A DNA stretch of 64,000 bases from Tribonema minus (lineage: Eukaryota; Sar; Xanthophyceae; Tribonematales; Tribonemataceae): NCBI GenBank assembly GCA_017506865.1, contig JAFCMP010000072.1:248001-312000 (forward strand). Direction: 5' to 3'. Positions within the stretch are counted from its first letter, which is position 1; the number at the start of each line of letters is the position of its first letter. Under the pieces are notes generated by a model. The model saw only the letters and a list, made by a program, of their open reading frames with translations, made no database searches and had not been told where the DNA came from. Position numbers and translations under genes: made by a program. This document shows, in pieces, positions 10,793 through 22,982 of the stretch.

Positions 10793-13700
10793 TCAGCGCT
10801 CACCTTCCCCCATTGAGCGCTCAGCAGCCGCCGCCTCCATTCCCTGCTCTTGTGCATCCAGTTCCACAGCAGCTGAGTGCTGCTTGCGGTTCTTCTTCTG
10901 GAAGCTTGACTGCTTCGCAAACGGGATGCGGTGCGCAACCAGCAGCTTCTGCAGCATGTCGATGTACTCCCGGAGGTTGCGCTTCTCGGCCATTGCACAC
11001 GCCTGCTCATTGCCACGCTTCTTGGTGCGCTCTTTGCATGCAGCAGTGACGACATCGGCGTCGATGAGCGCCCTACGCGCTGCGTCGAATGCGTCGGCAA
11101 CAGCTGCCACCACCTCCTGCACACCATTCAAAACAGCAATGCACTAGGTGCGTGTCAGGTATCACACAAAAGGCCTACTTCGAAGTAGATACACACACAA
11201 AGCGCATGGCTCTTGTTTGATGCTTGTCGTGGTCAGCGACCCCCTTGATCGGAGGTTGCAGAGTGCTGTTGAAGTTATGTACCTCAAGTGCCACAGTCAC
11301 ACTACAACTCCAGGCTGCACTTCAAGTGCAAGTCCTTTCAATATTGAGACCATGCTGCTAAGCAATCAATTTGTTTGTCACAAGGATTGCTGAGCGCAAT
11401 GACATAACACCTGCTGAGCACTGAGGCAGAAGTTTGGGCTAAATGGCCAGGCGCTTTGGCAAAACCCTTTTTCGCAGATGTCAAATACTCTTTCCACTTC
11501 AAGAGCCCATGCTGTGGCTGCATCGTATAATGTGACAACTTGACAATGTTCATGCATGCATGTTACATCTGAGCATGTGTGGTGAAAGTCAACACAACGC
11601 ACTTCAAGGTGATGATACGCACATGCCCACTTCACCATGCCGTTACATACCTCAATGGTGCTGCTGTCCCCAAGAGCAGCAGACCGTCCTAGCGCGCCGA
11701 GTCCCGCGTTGACGGCTTCACGCAGCTGGTGAGCCTGCTGCTGAGCGGCCGACTGAGCACTGACCACCGCAGCAGCGCTCTTCGTGACCTCCGCACGCGC
11801 CTGCGCCAGCGCATCCTCCGTGGTGCACAGCTGAACTTTGTGCTTGTCCTCTGCCACAAAAACCGCGTAGGCCGAACGGCGCTCGAGCTGGTGCGCCTGC
11901 TCCACCTTCTCCTTGCTCGCCTGCAGCTCAGCGCCCAGCTTCGCCACCTCCTGCTTCGCCGTGCTGCGCTCCGCCTGCAGCTGAGCGTTGGCTTGCTGAA
12001 GCTCCGCACTCGCGCCCGCTGCCTCCGTGCGCGCCACATCTAGTTGCTGCTCGCGCTCAGCCAGCGCAGTGCTCAGGTTGCTCGCCTACTCCTGAGCAGT
12101 AGCCAGCGTGGAGCGAGCCTGGCCAGCAAGGGCACTGGCATCTTCGAGCTCCATCTGCGCCTGCTCCAGCTCCGTCTCCTTCGCGTTCAACGCAGCGCTC
12201 AGCTTCGCCGCCTCCTCCTGAGCCGTGCTGCACTGCGCCTGCAGCTGAGCGTTCGCCTGCACGAGCTGCTCACGCGCGCCCGCTGCCTCTGTGCGCGCCT
12301 CTTCCACCTCCTTCTGGCTGCCGCCAGCGCAGCGCTCAGCTGGGCAGCCTCCTCCTTAGCCGTGCTGCACTGGACCTGAGCACTGCGCAGCTGAGCGCTG
12401 CTGTCCTTCGCCGCCGCGCTCGCCTCCTCCAGCTGCGCGCGCAGCTGCTTCACCTTCTCCTTGCTCTCCTCCAGGTCAGCGCTCAGCTTGGCTACCGTCT
12501 CCTGAGCCCTGCTGCGCTCCGCCTGCAGCTCAGCGCTGACCTGCTTAACCTGCTCGCGCACGCCCGCTGCCTCCTTGCGCGCCTGCAGCAGCTGCAACCC
12601 GCTCGCCTCCAGCGCAGCGCCCAGGTCTTTGCACTCCGCCCTTGCGGTGTCGCGGTCGGAGTGAGTGCTGTGCAGCTGAGCGCTGCTCTCCGTGGCAGCG
12701 ATGCTCGCCTCCTCCGACTGCGCGCGCAGCCGCTGCAGCTCGTCCGCCTGCTCGCTGACCTTACTGCGCAGCTGAGCAGACTCTGCCTGGGCGACGTCGA
12801 GCTCCAACCGAGCCCTCACCAGCTGCATGTGGGCTTTGTTGGCCTCGTCCAACTGCACGTGCAGCTGCCGCACCTCGCCCGCCTGCTGGTTGAGCTGAGT
12901 GCGCAGCCGGGCGGTCTCTTGCTGGGCGGCGTCGCGCGCTGCCAGAGCGCTGTCACGCTGATCGTCGCTGCGTCGCTGCAGTGCGCGCGCCTGCTGCACC
13001 TCGCCGTCCTTGCCGCACAGCGTCGCACGCAGGTCGTTCCGTTCCCTCTCAGCAGCGCTCTGCGCCGCCCACGCGTTGGCGCGCTGTTCCTGCACAAGTT
13101 GAAGCTCCTTCCTGCTGCTAATGCGGGCGTCGTCCTTCTGCTCGCGCGCTATCTCCAGCTCTTCTGTCTTGTCGCGGAGCTCCCTGCGCAACGCAGTGAC
13201 GGCGGCTGTGTGCGACGCCAGCAGCCGCGTCACCTCTGCTGCAGACGCAGCCTGGGGCGGCGAGCTGCATCACGGTCGCCGGTGAGCTGCGCCACCGCCG
13301 CGCTGTGCGCCTGTCGCGCAGCAGCGGCCGCTTCCTCCATGCGCGCAACCTGCGCGTTCAGGCGCGCCTGCAGTGCCGCCGCCTGCTCAATAGCCACAGC
13401 GTGGGCGCTGCGGACGTCGTTGAGGCTGGTCGTGGGCTGCTGAACGGCGGTGCCGTGTGCCTGCTCTGCAGCAGCGGCGGCTTGCTCCACGCCTGCGACG
13501 GCGCTGCTGTGCGCAGTCTGCAGCAGCTTGATCTCCTCCGCACCAGAGCGCCTGGCCTCTGCAAGCTGCGCCCTGAGCAAGGCGACGGCGCTGTTGCCAG
13601 ACGACCGCAGCGCAGCCACGTTGACCTCCAGGCTGTGGACGGCAGCGCTGTGCGCCGCCTCCCGTGCAGCAGCAACATCGCGCTGGATCGCCGCCTCACC

Positions 13701-16647
13701 ACGCAGTTGAGCGTTCGCGGCAGCGAGGTCGCGCCGCAGACTGGCGATGGCCGCGTCCTTGGCAACGCGCCGCCGAGCAGCAGCGGTGTGCAGCTCGGTT
13801 ACCTCGGCGCGCGCCCCGCGCGCCATCATCAGCAGCGCCTGATGCGAAGTGGTGAGAGCTGTGTGCGCCGCCTCGAGCTTCACGTGGCTCGCCTGTGATG
13901 CCTGCAGCGCGCACAGACTGTCCCCCGTATCCCACGCCTTGCGCAGCAGCATTGCGGCCACGGCGGCGAGCCCGGCGCGACGCTCCTCAGCAGCGGCGGC
14001 GCTGTGCTCCGCAGCGGCGGCCTGCTGCTGCCCCTCCTCCAGCTGAGCCGCCAGCGCGTCGGCGTGCTGCTGCCCCTCTTCCAGCTGCGCCGCGAGCGTG
14101 GCGACGTGCTGCTGCACCGCTTCCAACTGCGCTGCCAGTGTGGCGGCGTGCTCCTCAGCAGCCGCGGTGCTGTGCTGCCCCTCCTCCACTTGAGCAGCCA
14201 GTGCGATGCGCAGCCCGTTGGCGGCTGCCAGCTGGTGCTCCAGGTCGGCGATGGCATCTCGGGCTTTCCTGGCTGCAGGGTCACACAGGTAGGGCGCAAG
14301 ATCGGCAACAACCAGACACAAGTTGAAGTTAGATGACTTGGTGCAGTATGGCGATGCTGAGTGGTGAGAAGTGTGTGTGGTGATCAATGGAAACGTGGTG
14401 AAGTGTGTGGTGATCAATTGAAACGTGGTGAATTGTTTGGTGATCAGTGGAAACGTTGGTACCTAGTTAAGGTTCGCTGATGAGAGTGCGATGACCGGCA
14501 TAGGCAAACTCCGCAAGAGTGAGTATTGATGACTTACAGTGGTCATGCCACGCCTTTCAGGTCTTGCCTCTGTGCTTTTAACACAAAAGACCAGCGACAC
14601 TGCAGCAAAGAGGTGCGTTGCAGTAGTACGCTACAAAGTGTGTTGCACTTAGACAGTAAATGGGAGACATAATGGTGAAATTCGGATTGAAATCTAGTCA
14701 CTACATTTCAACTCTACATCTGCAGCCAGAATGAAACGTCATCACGGCTCAGCAAACTGAAGATACATACCTACATACGCCCAGACTAGAAGCGAGTCTG
14801 GCCTTATTTGCAGATTAGAAGCGAGTCCGGCGTTATTTGCGGAGTTGGCTGGAGCAATGAATAACGTGCTGGATCCATGGAGTCCAGGGGTTGTGCTGAG
14901 AGGGCGGCTGGCCAAGTGTAAAGGGACTCTGCACTGCCGGCCACAACCAGCGTCCGACAGGACCGCTGTTGCCTCCTGATGAAGTTGGTGCTCCCACAAA
15001 CATTTAGATCTGCGAAGCTGCTGATGCTGCTGGCGCATCCGCCCAACTCGGCGCCATCACCATCTTCGCTCCACTGCTACCACAAGTCAACGAGATGGGA
15101 GGTGCGGCTTTTTGAACTCTCAGCGAAAGTGATCTGGGTCGGCAACACAACAAGGCACCAACACAGGTCTCGCGCACGAGTTGGCTTCTGCTGCCTGCGG
15201 AGCGGACGGCTTTGATGCCCGAGGGAGTTGTTAATGCTTTCCGACAGCGCGAGAGAGGTGGTGCTAGTGTCTGCACTTTAGCGCCGAAATGGACACCAAA
15301 CCGTAACGTGCAACGTGGCGTGTCGAGCAGGTCTGATGCAGTAGCAGATGGCACCATTAGACCTACTGCTCTACTCACAAGATAGCAGAGCAGCTACAGC
15401 AAGTGTAACAGCACTGACAGGGCCTCCTGGGCACCAATGCTGGCTGCTTTTGACAGCAGTTTCGGTACCCTGTGTTTCGTGCAGCCTGCGGGGCCTTGGT
15501 TTTTATGTTAGGTGAGGCAACGATGTTACGGCAGCGAAGGCAGCATATCGCGTCAATGGAGCATTAGCAGAGCGGCGCCTTGCGCGCATTTACATGGTGG
15601 TGCTCAGCGCACACAGGAGGCGGTCAAATGCGTTCCTCAGCAGCAACGCACACGTGCACCACAACACAAGCTGTCTGTGCCCTCCTTGATCTGCGTGGAG
15701 ATAGTGTGCACGTCAGCGCTGTCGGTGCCGCCACACGCACCTTTGAATGGTCTACATAAAGCATCCAGAGCAATGGTCCTGATGGGCAGCGGCGGCATGG
15801 GGGGCGTTGGCAGTTCTGAAAGTCTGGAATGATAGCGAGGAAGGAATATGTGAATTGCGCAGGTTCAGTTGAAGTGGCTGTGAAATGTCGCTGTCAACGG
15901 CCATGGAGCACAAGGAGGAAACGGCGATTTGGGCATGCATAGAAAGGAGCACGCAGCACGGCGGGACAGGACGGCGTTCAAAGGCGAGCAAGATATGGTG
16001 CTGCCCTTTGTGAAATTGCGTGCGATTTTGCTGCTGTAGCTTTGGGCGTCGCACGTCACATGGACTTTGCAGCATGGTGTGTGGTCGCATCATTTCTGCC
16101 TGTACTCATACAGAGCTGTCGCACACTGCTTGCTGTGCTCGACATCAACAAGTCGCGTTTTCGATGTGTGCATGTTGTCCTGAGCATTGACCTGAGCATT
16201 GATGATATGGCGGCGACATTGATGTTTGAGTGCCTGCGCGCCGTGTGTTGCGCCGAACGAGTCATCATAGCCGTATAATGCGTTGTAGTCGCGCTTGTCG
16301 AGCATCAATATGATATTCAATACGTCAATGGCTCTACTTCATGGCTCTCACTGATGTCAGGGTCAGACGCCATCGACGTGTAGCCAGCCCATGCTGACTG
16401 CCGAACGTATGCATGGTCCCAAGCTTGTGGTCTTTTTCAATGCTGTTCACTACTGCATCGCCCTCGTATGGTTGTCAACCAGTGTGTGCTTCATCATAGG
16501 CGACTTGAAGTGCTGAACAAGTACAACTTCATGTAGTGAATTCATGGACGCACCGTTGTTGCGCCAGGTGATTGCCCCCAGAATGCCAATGCCGCAGACG
16601 GCGCCCGCGCCTGCGACGGCAGCGGCCTTTCGGCTGCTGCCTGTCAT
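10793..16647 (-). CDS. Long coiled-coil protein with possible N-terminal membrane anchor; frame interrupted
   Basis: Minus-strand exons 14272-11651 and 11116-10793 (TGA) join in phase 0. The large exon is almost pure heptad coiled coil rich in Ala, Glu, Gln and Leu (for example AQLEEASAAAKDSSAQLRSA). A candidate first exon (16647-16554) encodes MTGSSRKAAAVAGAGAVC followed by a hydrophobic stretch ending ITWRNN. It ends in phase 1, exactly the phase needed by the exon at 14272, which would place a membrane anchor before the rod. The reading frame breaks three times: one-base shifts near 13230-13270 (in a C run) and near 12300-12325, and an in-frame TAG at 12086-12088. The last exon is intact. 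This is either a young pseudogene or sequence error in repetitive GC-rich DNA. A TGTAA lies at 10784-10780, just past the stop. No named family is recognised; golgin-like or structural proteins fit. Confidence 0.6.
14371..14460. repeat. Three-copy tandem repeat, period 30 bp
   Basis: Three units of about 30 bp carrying GTGATCAATGGAAACGTGG-like sequence, with TGATCA at 14381, 14411 and 14441. It lies in the first intron of the coiled-coil gene. Confidence 0.9.
14783..14840. repeat. Two-copy tandem repeat, period 29 bp
   Basis: Units at 14783-14811 and 14812-14840 differ at only three positions (AGACTAGAAGCGAGTCTGG versus AGATTAGAAGCGAGTCCGG, then GCCTTATTTGC versus GCGTTATTTGC). Within the proposed first intron of the coiled-coil gene. 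Confidence 0.9.
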
Positions 16648-17781
16648 TCTCACTGGTTCTGGGCCCTCGGCGCTGTCCCTGTGTGAAACACACGCAGATC
16701 TCGATGCCCAAGCGTCTGTGTGCAGGCAGTAGGCGATGCAGGGGGGGGGGGGTGTAAGCGATGCAGGGGGGGGGGTATAAGCAACACGGCTGTAGCGGTT
16801 TTGCGGACGTATTCGGCGACGCTTTTCGTTCACCTGCAGCAGACCATCAGTGGTGCAAAATCACTAATATGACATGGTCAGAGGCATTGCAGAGGAATTG
16901 AATCGCAGAGGTTATTCAGATACAAAAAAAGTCAACCATACTTCAACTTTCCAAGACCTAACTGATCAGGTACAAATTGTTGGCAGTTTCAGCACTCCTG
17001 CTGCAGCTCTGTGCTCCATGCTCAGCACAGCAAATCAAAATCCATTTGCATGCCCTGCCCTACGTGTTGGTCACCACAATCCCAGACCTCCGATAGAGCC
17101 GCTGCCCCCTTTTGGCTCTAGAGCCAAAACACGTTCTCGTGTTTTGCGGGCCACATTTCTTTGGTATCATGCACTGGCACTCCAGTTGCTTACAGTCAGA
17201 GGCCTTGGCTGCTTGTGCACTATTCTGAAGCCTGACCAGGCTGCTGTGCGTCAGGGCTCAAGCCCTTCTTACCGGAAAAAAGCCGGAAATTTGAACTTCG
17301 AGAGTACACGGCGCAAATTGCCACTCCACTCACCTGCTGCTCCAGGCTGGCGCTATTGACGGATGTCCCCAGTCTCCACAATCACCACCAGCAACTGTCT
17401 TGATCTCCCTGTCCCTCTGCTCCCTCCCTAACCTCTCACAAGCCTCTCACACAACTGCAAACTATCGCTAAACGTTGCCGCGTGATACCAAGCGCCCTGT
17501 CCCTCCTCACGCCCTCGGCGCTCTCAGCGATACCAATACCACGCCCCAGCAAGTGCAGTGATAGCTCTCGTGCTCGCCTGCCCTCTCTGAAGCAGTGTGT
17601 GAACAATGAGAGCTCTGGCAACAACCGCTACGGCAGTTATAGCTCATTCATGGATTGATCAGGTCAAATTCATGTGTCCATCCTCGTGATCAATCAGTTC
17701 GGTGAGTCCCTTCGCCATGATTCATCCACTGCCGGCGGCAACTTCAAGCAGGTTAGCGTGTGTGGGTGCCATGCCGCACAG
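16648..17781. other. Non-coding stretch with two long G runs
   Basis: Holds G12 (16741-16752) and G10 (16766-16775), each preceded by GCGATGCA, so the unit looks duplicated. It is upstream of the proposed start of the coiled-coil gene on the minus strand. No gene is supported. Confidence 0.5.
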
Positions 17782-19030
17782 TCGCCCACGCAGGCGACTG
17801 GCGATGCCGTGCATGCACCGCGCGTCGGGAAAAAGATCGCATCCCTGTTGATGGACCTTGACATCGAGCGTGCGCTGCAGGTCTTGCTCTCTCAGGCAAC
17901 AGCATCGCGTTAACTCAAGATGATGGAGCAGGACTACACGAGGCTGCCGCTGCCTGCAGGTTTTGACTGTGATATGATCCTCTGTCGCGTGCAACATCAA
18001 CTTTGACCGCAGATGGACCGAAAACCTACGCCGCCCGCTTGCCCTCCGGTCTCTCTGCCTGTTGACACCAGTGGAATGCAGCGCAGAGCTCGCGGCAGCG
18101 CCTGCGGTCGCCATGGCAAAGACGACTGATGTCACACGTCGTCGGCAACTTCTTCAGGACACTTCAACAACCCTCGTGAGATCCGCAATTGAAAGCTTTC
18201 TTTTTTAAAAAGAAGCTGCTCCTCTTCGCGACGGCTACGCGCGGCTGCGTAGGGCGTATGCAAGCTCGTGCTTCGGACACCACTTTGTCATGATGCGGCG
18301 CAGGCACAGGCAGCGTATCTCGCCGCATGTGCTTTGCCGCTTCTTCCACAGCCAGCGCGAGCCGGGACCTGGATGCAGCGATATTGGCTGCGCGCTCGGA
18401 GATTCTTTCGCTGGTGTTACGCTAGCGCAGACGCAGGGGGCCGGGCTCGGGCGGTGGCGAGAGAGTCTGCGCGCATGCCGCACGATGCAGCTTGTGGGAC
18501 AACGCATGAAACGTAAGCCATCGCCGCTCGTTCGTGGTGCCGTTCAGTGACAGCATGTGCATTCCCCTCCCCCGTGCCCGCTTGCAGGTTTTGTTTTGTG
18601 TCGTATTTGATTCGTTTACGTGTGTATATCGGGCATTGTTCAGACGATAGAATGAGCATATGCACAGCTACAAAGATCACCTGTGAGCAGGCACTGTCAG
18701 GCAGTGCTAGCATGATTAGCATGTGCACAGCCAACGCGCACGTAGCATTGTTTCTTAAAGAGTTGACAAGCATGCACAGCAATCGACTGACTGTAGGCTG
18801 AACGCATTATTCAAGTACATGGACAACAAAAGCATCGCCCTGACATGCCACCATTCTCATACATGCTACAGCAGCGCCTGCCGCGTTGTGTGGAGGCGGC
18901 GGTCGCGACGCTGGAGCATGGGCGCTCGCTGGGTGCAGCAGCGGCACGCATGTGACAGCGCTAGCTAGAGTGCTTGGCGCTGGTCGACCGTCTGGGCGAG
19001 GCGAAAGAGGACTTTAATCCGGAGCAGTGA
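17782..19030 (+). pseudogene. Decayed multi-exon gene with three in-frame stops
   Basis: Coding-like pieces in compatible arrangement: 17782-17880 (…VGKKIASLLMDLDIERALQ, acceptor CACAG, donor weak), about 17980-18512 (…RRWTENLRRPLALRSLCLL… and PLRDGYARLRRAYASSCFG, donor GTAAGC at 18513) and 18872-19030 (LPRCVEAAVATLEHGRSLG … LVDRLGEAKEDFNPEQ, TGA stop). The second and third pieces lie in the same frame but contain TAA at 18206-18208, TGA at 18953-18955 and TAG at 18962-18964. Composition on both sides of each stop stays protein-like, so substitution rather than intron boundaries is the simplest reading. I do not recognise the family. Confidence 0.4.
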
Positions 19031-21599
19031 GCATGATGGCGCATGGCGCTGCTGGCGACGCAGGCGGCGCGCAGGGTGAGTGAGTGGCGGCATGCGTGTA
19101 CGCCGGGCCTTGGGTAGGTATGTTACGGTCATAGAGGCAGGCAGCGGAGGGCAGCACGTGGGTTCTCGTTGCACTGCATGACATACAGGTTGTGGCCTTG
19201 CGCGGTGGTGGCAGGACACTTTGGTAATTGGCAGCAGTGCGGTGTGCTGTAATGGCGGAGGTGGCGGTGCTGCTGCCATGTGACATCGGTAATGTAGTAT
19301 GTAGGATAATTGTGCCACGGCCAGTGACTGACAAGATGTTGATGTGCAACGCGAGTGGGCTTGTGGTGGCGATCACACTTTGTGGACACAGCAGAACGAC
19401 ACTGCAGCTGTCAATACGCAGTGGAGGTGCAACATATGGCGGTGCACTGGGCTCGTCCGTACTCTGGCACAGGTTGCCTTTCACAAGGCTCAGAGGCCTT
19501 TTGGGCATGTCTCGGTCAGCTTGACGCAATTACGTTATCCGCATTATGTCCTGGGTTGCATGTCAACTGTCGCTGGCTAGTGTCATTTTTCGGTGGCTTC
19601 TTGCTTCACATACGCGAAGAGGGGGGGGGGGGGGGGTGTGCTTCTGTTGAATGGGCTGGCCACCAGCATTCTGATGAGCCCCAAGCCATTTTTTGCACAT
19701 GGAGTGCTACATACCTCAAGTTCACAGTGAAATAATTTGTTTTGAGCATAAAATCACCTATTGCTCGGCTTATGCAAACCATGCCAACTGCTCTCGCAGC
19801 GCCACAGCCAACACTTGCTGCGGAGTGGAGGAAGCGACCCGCTGCCGCCGCTGAGCATTAAATGCATGGCAGCAGAGGCGCAACACGGATGGCAACAAGC
19901 AAGAGCCCCAGCAGCGTGCGGAGCTACCTGCTGCGCCGACAATTTGGGATGCCGCCACAAGGAAGCAAACTGCAAAGGCGCAGTGGCAGCAGCACGTTGC
20001 GTCGCGGGTGCTGAGTGCTGCTTCAACGGGGCTGAGCGCTGCCACATCCGCGTCAATCAGGCGGTGGAGCGCAAGGGCATAGAGCTGCGCGGCGACGCTG
20101 AGTTCGTGATGATGGGGTTTATGAAGGCGCCGGCGGCATGCACGTGCGAGAGCGTGCCAAGGTGGTTGGCAGCTGCAGTGGTGGCTGCGGCAGCACTGGT
20201 CTGGTGGTGGAGCGAAGAGAGTCAAATGTCAGTGATGCTCGACAGCAGCAGCGGCTACAACAGGACGATGGCAGCAGCAACAGTGGCGGCGGCGCCAGTT
20301 GCAACCGGCTACATCCTGTTGATGATGCGAGGCCAATGCCATGGTAGAAATGCTGGCATTGACTTCATGGACCAGACAGTGCTCAGTCATGAAAGCGACA
20401 CAGTTGGTGTGTAGCCACTGGCAAGGGCTTGAGCCCCACTCGCGCCGGTGCATTCGCGCGCATGTGTCCCCTGCCAGCAACCAAACAGGTGGCGCGCTCT
20501 TGGGAAGCCCGCTGCCACGGTTTCAGCTACTCGTTGCAAAGCACATGTCGCATCTGCAGCAGCTGCTAGCAGATGACGTTCCGACCGTTGATGGTACGCA
20601 TTCTGATGATGTTGCAGAGGTCACGGTGGTGCTGCCTGTGGAGCTGTTGATGGCACTGGCGCTACCTGAATTGCCTTTATTGAAGCACACACATCATAGC
20701 GGTTGTCATGCTGCATGCTGGACGGCGCGTTAGCCATCAAATCGGGTGAAAAAGAAAGGCACTTCACCTTCAACATCTGCACAACTTGTACATCCGTTGG
20801 TTGCTGGTGAAGCTGATGTTCAGCTTATTTGAAGTGGGACATCTTCTTTCGGTCGTTCTGTTGTGAAGGTCAGCTTCTGGCCATTTTCACACGTGTTCGT
20901 TCTGCTTGCAAGTTGCCACCTGTGTCATCCTCGAGCAATGTATCGACTCTGTGCTGCTTGAGTTGTGAACAATCATTCAATAAGTTAATACGGCCATGAA
21001 CCCCTTACCTTTTATCCCAAATGTGAGCGTCACTGGTGCATGCACGTGCACTGTTCTGTTTGATTGCTTCAGCTCTGAGTTCGCTTTGCGGCATCTATCT
21101 ACTTCAAGCAGCTGATTTTGCGACTGGAGAATCCCAATGCAGTGGAACTCTTTCGACATGCCGCTTGCTTCATCAGTGGCATTTCAGCACTCAACGAAAC
21201 AAAGGACACAGCTCCCTCAGGCTGCAGTCTGGCTGGTGTGCAATCATGGCCCAGGTGTAACCAGCTGCACGTGTTGTGGTTGCATACAAAGCGCAAACAG
21301 CAGCCTCTTGTTAAGCCATGGCACATTGGAATGCCTGCAGCGACTCTACATACTTGTTGCGCCGTCGAAACTATTGTCTGTCACTCTCTTTGGAAAGTCT
21401 GCAGTACTGAACAGGGTCGCCTTTGGGTCATGCTGTCAAGCAGCGAATTCGACAAATGGCAGTACAGGCTGGTAGCATCTCATGTACATGATTAAAGAAA
21501 GCACTGTAAAACAGCACTCAAAAGCATGCAAGTTGCAGAGGTAATCCTGCACAGATGCGAAATATACATGTATTAACAACGGCAGCACCTGTGCGGCAG
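19031..21599. other. Unassigned stretch, partly GC-rich
   Basis: A G16 run lies at 19621-19636. About 19770-20414 is open on the plus strand (217 codons, with a Trp/Ala-rich hydrophobic segment), but other frames of the same stretch look equally plausible and no domain is visible, so it is not called as a gene. The rest has only short frames. Confidence 0.4.
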
Positions 21600-22331
21600 C
21601 TATTCAAGCTCGTACCGCAGGTCTTCAAGGGCCTCACTGACACTCGCTGCCAGCGCTGCGACCTTCCCTTCCAACTCCCGCACGCCTGCATGCAGTAATT
21701 GAGACGATGGACCGTCCCGCTCCCCCCATAGCACCGTGCCCCGCCGCATTTTTTCCAGGTGCAGCGCCGCCGTTGTCGTCAGCTTCTGCTCCTCCAGCGT
21801 CTGTATGCGCCCTACTATGCCTGCTGCGCCCGCCTCCCCTTTCTGCTCCAGTGCAGCCTTCATCAACCTGATGCCGCCGCTGAGGGCTGCGAAGGTGGCA
21901 GTCATCTCTGCGCACAGCGCTGGGTAGGCAGCGCAGCCGCCGCTGGCGTTGCCTTGCTGCTGCTGGCTCAGCATGTCGTCCAGGCAGTAGTTGAAGCGCG
22001 AGTATGTCCGCACGCGCTCCTCCTGCGCTGCTTGGAAAGCGCCGATCACCTCAGAAGCCGACATGGTCGACAGCTGAGCAGACAGCTGCTCTCCGTTTGT
22101 AGTCTGCGCCAGGGTAGCCTGCGCTACCGACGAAGCGTTTGCCGCCGCATTGTTGCCGCCACCACTGCTGGGCGCAGGCGCTGCAGGCGTACTGGCAGCT
22201 AGGTCGATGACTTGACCCTTGCGGATGTGCTCCCCGTGCCCGTGGCAGCTGCCTTCTGCAGTGTTACATTCGATGCTGTGGGCGTGTGGCGTCCGCTGGC
22301 TGAGAATACTGAGACATTGCTGCGGATTCAT
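21600..22331 (-). CDS. REX1-B domain protein (required for excision 1-B)
   Basis: Single minus-strand frame of 243 residues from ATG 22331-22329 to the stop at 21602-21600. From about residue 85, ASEVIGAFQAAQEERVRTY, then YPALCAEMTATFAALSGGI, then IQTLEEQKLTTTAALHLEKM match the three-helix pattern of REX1-B proteins (human REX1BD has LL..F..LQ.ERV..Y and RIQELEEEKL..T..LQ). The family was named after a Chlamydomonas locus needed for excision repair of DNA; biochemical function is not known. The N-terminal 80 residues are a low-complexity Ala/Ser/Gly/Asn linker. The frame is open further upstream to 22670, so an earlier start or a 5' exon is possible. In Chlamydomonas a small REX1-S (TFB5) protein comes from the same locus; no such frame was found here. 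Confidence 0.8.
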   Translation of the reverse strand: MNPQQCLSILSQRTPHAHSIECNTAEGSCHGHGEHIRKGQVIDLAASTPAAPAPSSGGGNNAAANASSVAQATLAQTTNGEQLSAQLSTMSASEVIGAFQAAQEERVRTYSRFNYCLDDMLSQQQQGNASGGCAAYPALCAEMTATFAALSGGIRLMKAALEQKGEAGAAGIVGRIQTLEEQKLTTTAALHLEKMRRGTVLWGERDGPSSQLLHAGVRELEGKVAALAASVSEALEDLRYELE

Positions 22332-22982
22332 GGTGAGGATGCCATGTGTGAGATCCGCGCAATGTTCAACAGCGATGTGAAGTTCAGTGAAGTTCATCAT
22401 TGAAGTTTCAATGTTGGAGCATTGGGGGGGGGGGGGGGGCGAGCCGATTGCAACTGGGGCGAATTCCTCTCCCAAGGGCAAGCGGCCACCCCGATATTTT
22501 GGTTTGCGGCTACATGCACAGCGCAACGCTTTGTTGATGCATCGCGGAGTCCTGCATGTCTCCAAGGCTGCTGCACAAGCTGAGCAATCCACACGCGGCT
22601 CATGCCGTGTCTTCCGTTGCATACTTGCTCTGTATTGCGTCAGGCAGTGGACTGAGCACGTCACCGCCACTGATGTTCATCGTACAAGGGAAGCCAGTAC
22701 GCACGCCCGGTTGACCCAGAGACAGGCTGGCAGACTTGAATTTGTGAACCCTTTTCTGGTTCATTTGAAACCAGGCGCTGTTAAAGCACTTTCATGCCCA
22801 GAAAAAAACAACTGCAATCATAGCAGATGCCAAGTAGCAATGATGTCTCACGCTTCTGTGAAGTTTTTAGTCGACAATGGAGCGACCAATTTGTCTCATG
22901 GAGATGCGCGTCTCTTTGACCGTATTGCCAGCATGTCAAGCACACTCATCATTGCTTGCCAACAGGCTCGGGGGCTGTACTC
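22332..22982. other. Spacer between two minus-strand genes, G16 run
   Basis: Lies between the end of the RAB3GAP1-like gene and the start chosen for REX1-B. Contains a G16 run at 22424-22439 and TGAAGTT repeats near 22379-22410. No gene supported beyond the open upstream extension of REX1-B. Confidence 0.5.

Noticed and set aside
14804-15046. Minus-strand frame that seems to begin MGGCASS, like an N-myristoylation signal
   Set aside because: The first codon is TTG, not ATG, so the Gly would not be N-terminal; the region is intron of the coiled-coil gene.
12086-18964. Nuclear genetic code with reassigned stop codons, suggested by in-frame TAG, TGA and TAA
   Set aside because: Well-supported genes here end in TGA (VPS36, RAB3GAP1-like) and TAA (PhoD-like) at the right places, and the in-frame stops occur only in loci with other damage.
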